Assembly: GCA_003156615.1 (NCBI GenBank)
Contig: PMHI01000163.1
Coordinates: 1-6,396, forward strand
Direction of reading: 5' to 3'
Source: Acidobacteriaceae bacterium
GTDB taxonomy: Bacteria; Acidobacteriota; Terriglobia; Terriglobales; SbA1
Length of the DNA stretch: 6,396 bases
The position numbers and the translations under genes were made by a program. Each line of letters starts with the position of its first letter. The stretch's first letter is position 1. Under the pieces are notes generated by a model. It was not told where the DNA came from. It was given only the letters and a program-made list of their open reading frames with translations, and ran no database searches. This document shows, in pieces, positions 4,735-6,396 of this stretch.

Positions 4735-6396
4735 CTACTGCGGATTCCACCGCAGAGAATAGATTTGCACGACGCTCGTGTCGCTCATCATAGCGACTCG
4801 CCCATCCGGTGTAATCGAGAGTAGATTCTCGGACCAACCTGAACTGACGCTCAACCCATTAAACGTGGCAATGAGAGCCCATCTCCCATCGGCAATATTC
4901 AGCCGGTAAATTCCCGGTTGCTCTCCGGGTTCTGGGGCCACTTTTGCCATCAATACCGACTTGGAGTCGCCTGACCACCTCCAAAAACCCCAGTCAGCCC
5001 CAAATTCTTTCAAGGTTCTCCAGGTTTTGGTTCTTCGAGAATAGACGACCATGCGTTTTGGTGGGTTTGCGATCGCGACCATATATTTTCCGTCAGGCGA
5101 CCAGGAAGGGACATAAGTACCCTCCGAGCCCGGCCACACCGACACTTTTTTACTCGCGAGATCCAGAACCTTGATACCAGGGAAGTGTCCCGAAGTCGGA
5201 AAATCATTGAACTCGATGGACGTCCCGTCCGGAGACCAGGTGGGGGCCACCTCGACTTTACCTTCCGAAGTGAGCTGCTCCGGAATGCCGCCATCGATAG
5301 AGACGCGGTAGATTTCATTGAAATTAGAAAAGACCACCCACTTGCTATCGGGAGACCATTCCGGCATAAATGCCGGAATGGCTGTCAACGGGAGCCTTTC
5401 GCTGCCGTCAAGCCTGCTGCGCCATAAGAAATGACGAGGGTAGTCGGCGTAAACCATCCATTGGCGGTCAGGAGAAATCACAAAACATGAGGCAGCCAGG
5501 CCGCTTAGGAAGGGAATGAAACGCTGCTCTTTAGAGTCGAAAACCAGCATCGATCCCTGCGCGACTCTACCGATGACAAGCAGCCTGCTGCTGTCTCGGG
5601 TCGGGGTCAGAGCCACCACATCCATTTGCTCCGGTGTGAGACGTGCGGCCGACGCCTTCTTCCAAAACGCGAACCATGGCGGAGAGATTAGTTCGTATGA
5701 GCTGCTAAACCCGCCACGGCTTGAGATAAATACGAAGTGCCTGCCGTCGGGGGTCCACTGGCCGTCCCGTTGATCGGCATCGGACGGCCAATCGAGGGAG
5801 AGCGGGTGAACATTGCTGCCATCTACGTTCATCTCGAAAATCCGCTCTGGATCGCTTAAGGCTTGTCCGTCCACCGTCACTCGAATTCGCTTCGAGTCGG
5901 GCGAAAATCGGGACCAACCGGCAACCATACGATTTGCATTCCAGATTTCTCTCGAATTTGCGCCATTCGCGTCGCTGACAAAAACGGAGTTCAAATCCGC
6001 GTATACGAGCGAACGCCCATCCGGTGACCAACTTGCACCACGCGCGATCAGGTTCCCTAGCCTTCGCGGCGAGCCACCCAGGACCGGAATGGTCCATATG
6101 GAGCCGCGCGATGTCTCGTCGTTCACATCCGGTTTGAACATCATCAACTGGGAAGCATCAGGAGAGATGTCAAGAATCGTCATTCTCAGGACAGACGACT
6201 GCAGCGGTTGCATAGAACCCCCGGTTACAGACATTTCGACAGGGCGCCCATCGCTCTGAAAATAGAGTCTTGCCCCGTCGGTAACCATCCCCCCGTCTTT
6301 GTTGTCGCCTGTAAAAGTAATCTGCTGCATTTCCAGTGGGATTGTTGGGCCGCGAGATCCACTCAAGCTGACAAGAAGTGTTGCCGTAAATGCCGC
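4735..6396 (-). CDS. PD40/TolB-like beta-propeller protein, N-terminus beyond window
   Basis: The minus-strand frame runs from the right window edge to TAG at 4735-4737, giving 553 visible residues. A TTG at 6366 is not the start: the frame continues upstream as AAFTATLLVSLSGS, which looks like the end of a hydrophobic, possibly membrane-spanning segment. The rest is a beta-propeller built from PD40/WD40-like repeats. Counting from that TTG, (W/F/I)(S/T)PD-type signatures fall at about 68, 113, 154, 204, 297, 337, 377, 422 and 518, with a degenerate WSGD at 464. Strands resembling 'lYr..idGg....LT' lie between them, e.g. EIYRVSIDGGIPEQLT at 351-366. These repeats occur in TolB, prolyl oligopeptidases and acidobacterial membrane-anchored winged-helix regulators. 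The visible part has no peptidase domain after the propeller. An N-terminal winged helix before the hydrophobic stretch is inferred, not seen. It was probably membrane-anchored with the propeller outside the cytoplasm. Confidence 0.88.
   Translation of the reverse strand, partial: AAFTATLLVSLSGSRGPTIPLEMQQITFTGDNKDGGMVTDGARLYFQSDGRPVEMSVTGGSMQPLQSSVLRMTILDISPDASQLMMFKPDVNDETSRGSIWTIPVLGGSPRRLGNLIARGASWSPDGRSLVYADLNSVFVSDANGANSREIWNANRMVAGWSRFSPDSKRIRVTVDGQALSDPERIFEMNVDGSNVHPLSLDWPSDADQRDGQWTPDGRHFVFISSRGGFSSSYELISPPWFAFWKKASAARLTPEQMDVVALTPTRDSSRLLVIGRVAQGSMLVFDSKEQRFIPFLSGLAASCFVISPDRQWMVYADYPRHFLWRSRLDGSERLPLTAIPAFMPEWSPDSKWVVFSNFNEIYRVSIDGGIPEQLTSEGKVEVAPTWSPDGTSIEFNDFPTSGHFPGIKVLDLASKKVSVWPGSEGTYVPSWSPDGKYMVAIANPPKRMVVYSRRTKTWRTLKEFGADWGFWRWSGDSKSVLMAKVAPEPGEQPGIYRLNIADGRWALIATFNGLSVSSGWSENLLSITPDGRVAMMSDTSVVQIYSLRWNPQ

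Noticed and set aside
4799..6027. Repeated CGCCCATCCGGTG-type strings at about 4800 and 6015
   Set aside because: They encode the recurrent (S/T)PDGR motif of the propeller and are protein repeats, not a DNA element.

Overview
This window looks like an accessory metabolic or stress-response segment of a moderately GC-rich soil-type bacterium. The best guess is Acidobacteriota (Terriglobia-like). That guess rests on the style of the right-hand gene: a long beta-propeller of PD40/TolB-type repeats preceded by a hydrophobic segment, an architecture common in acidobacterial membrane-anchored winged-helix regulators. No rRNA, tRNA or other marker gene confirms it.

Left half (1-2991): five genes all read rightward. 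They are the C-terminal tail of an NAD(P)-dependent aldehyde dehydrogenase (cut by the window edge), a SnoaL/NTF2-like small-barrel protein, an NmrA-like NAD(P)-binding Rossmann protein, an HD-domain protein resembling cyanamide hydratases, and an alpha/beta-hydrolase with a complete Ser-Asp-His triad. Gaps are 43, 136, 83 and 59 bases. The four complete genes each have a purine-rich ribosome binding site and no clear terminator separates them, so a single operon is plausible. The 136-base gap holds a 46-codon frame that touches both flanking genes through overlapping stop/start codons.

Middle (2992-4095): a 300-base gap with no convincing gene separates the operon from a convergent TetR-family repressor gene on the minus strand. 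The repressor carries six cysteines, one of which falls where the redox-sensing Cys106 of NemR lies. The 162-base region upstream of the repressor is rich in inverted repeats; one overlaps its ribosome binding site.

Right half (4096-6396): divergent from the repressor is a secreted START/AHSA1-like (SRPBCC) protein with a twin-arginine signal that also contains a lipobox. Convergent with it is the beta-propeller protein, whose N-terminus lies beyond the window.

Taken together, the left operon plus TetR resembles an inducible detoxification or catabolic module for a reactive carbonyl, ester or nitrile-like compound. The substrate cannot be read from sequence. I see no mobile element, CRISPR array, phage gene or obviously novel system. 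The most distinctive points are the enzyme combination, the repressor's operator-like repeats and cysteine, and the exported SRPBCC protein.
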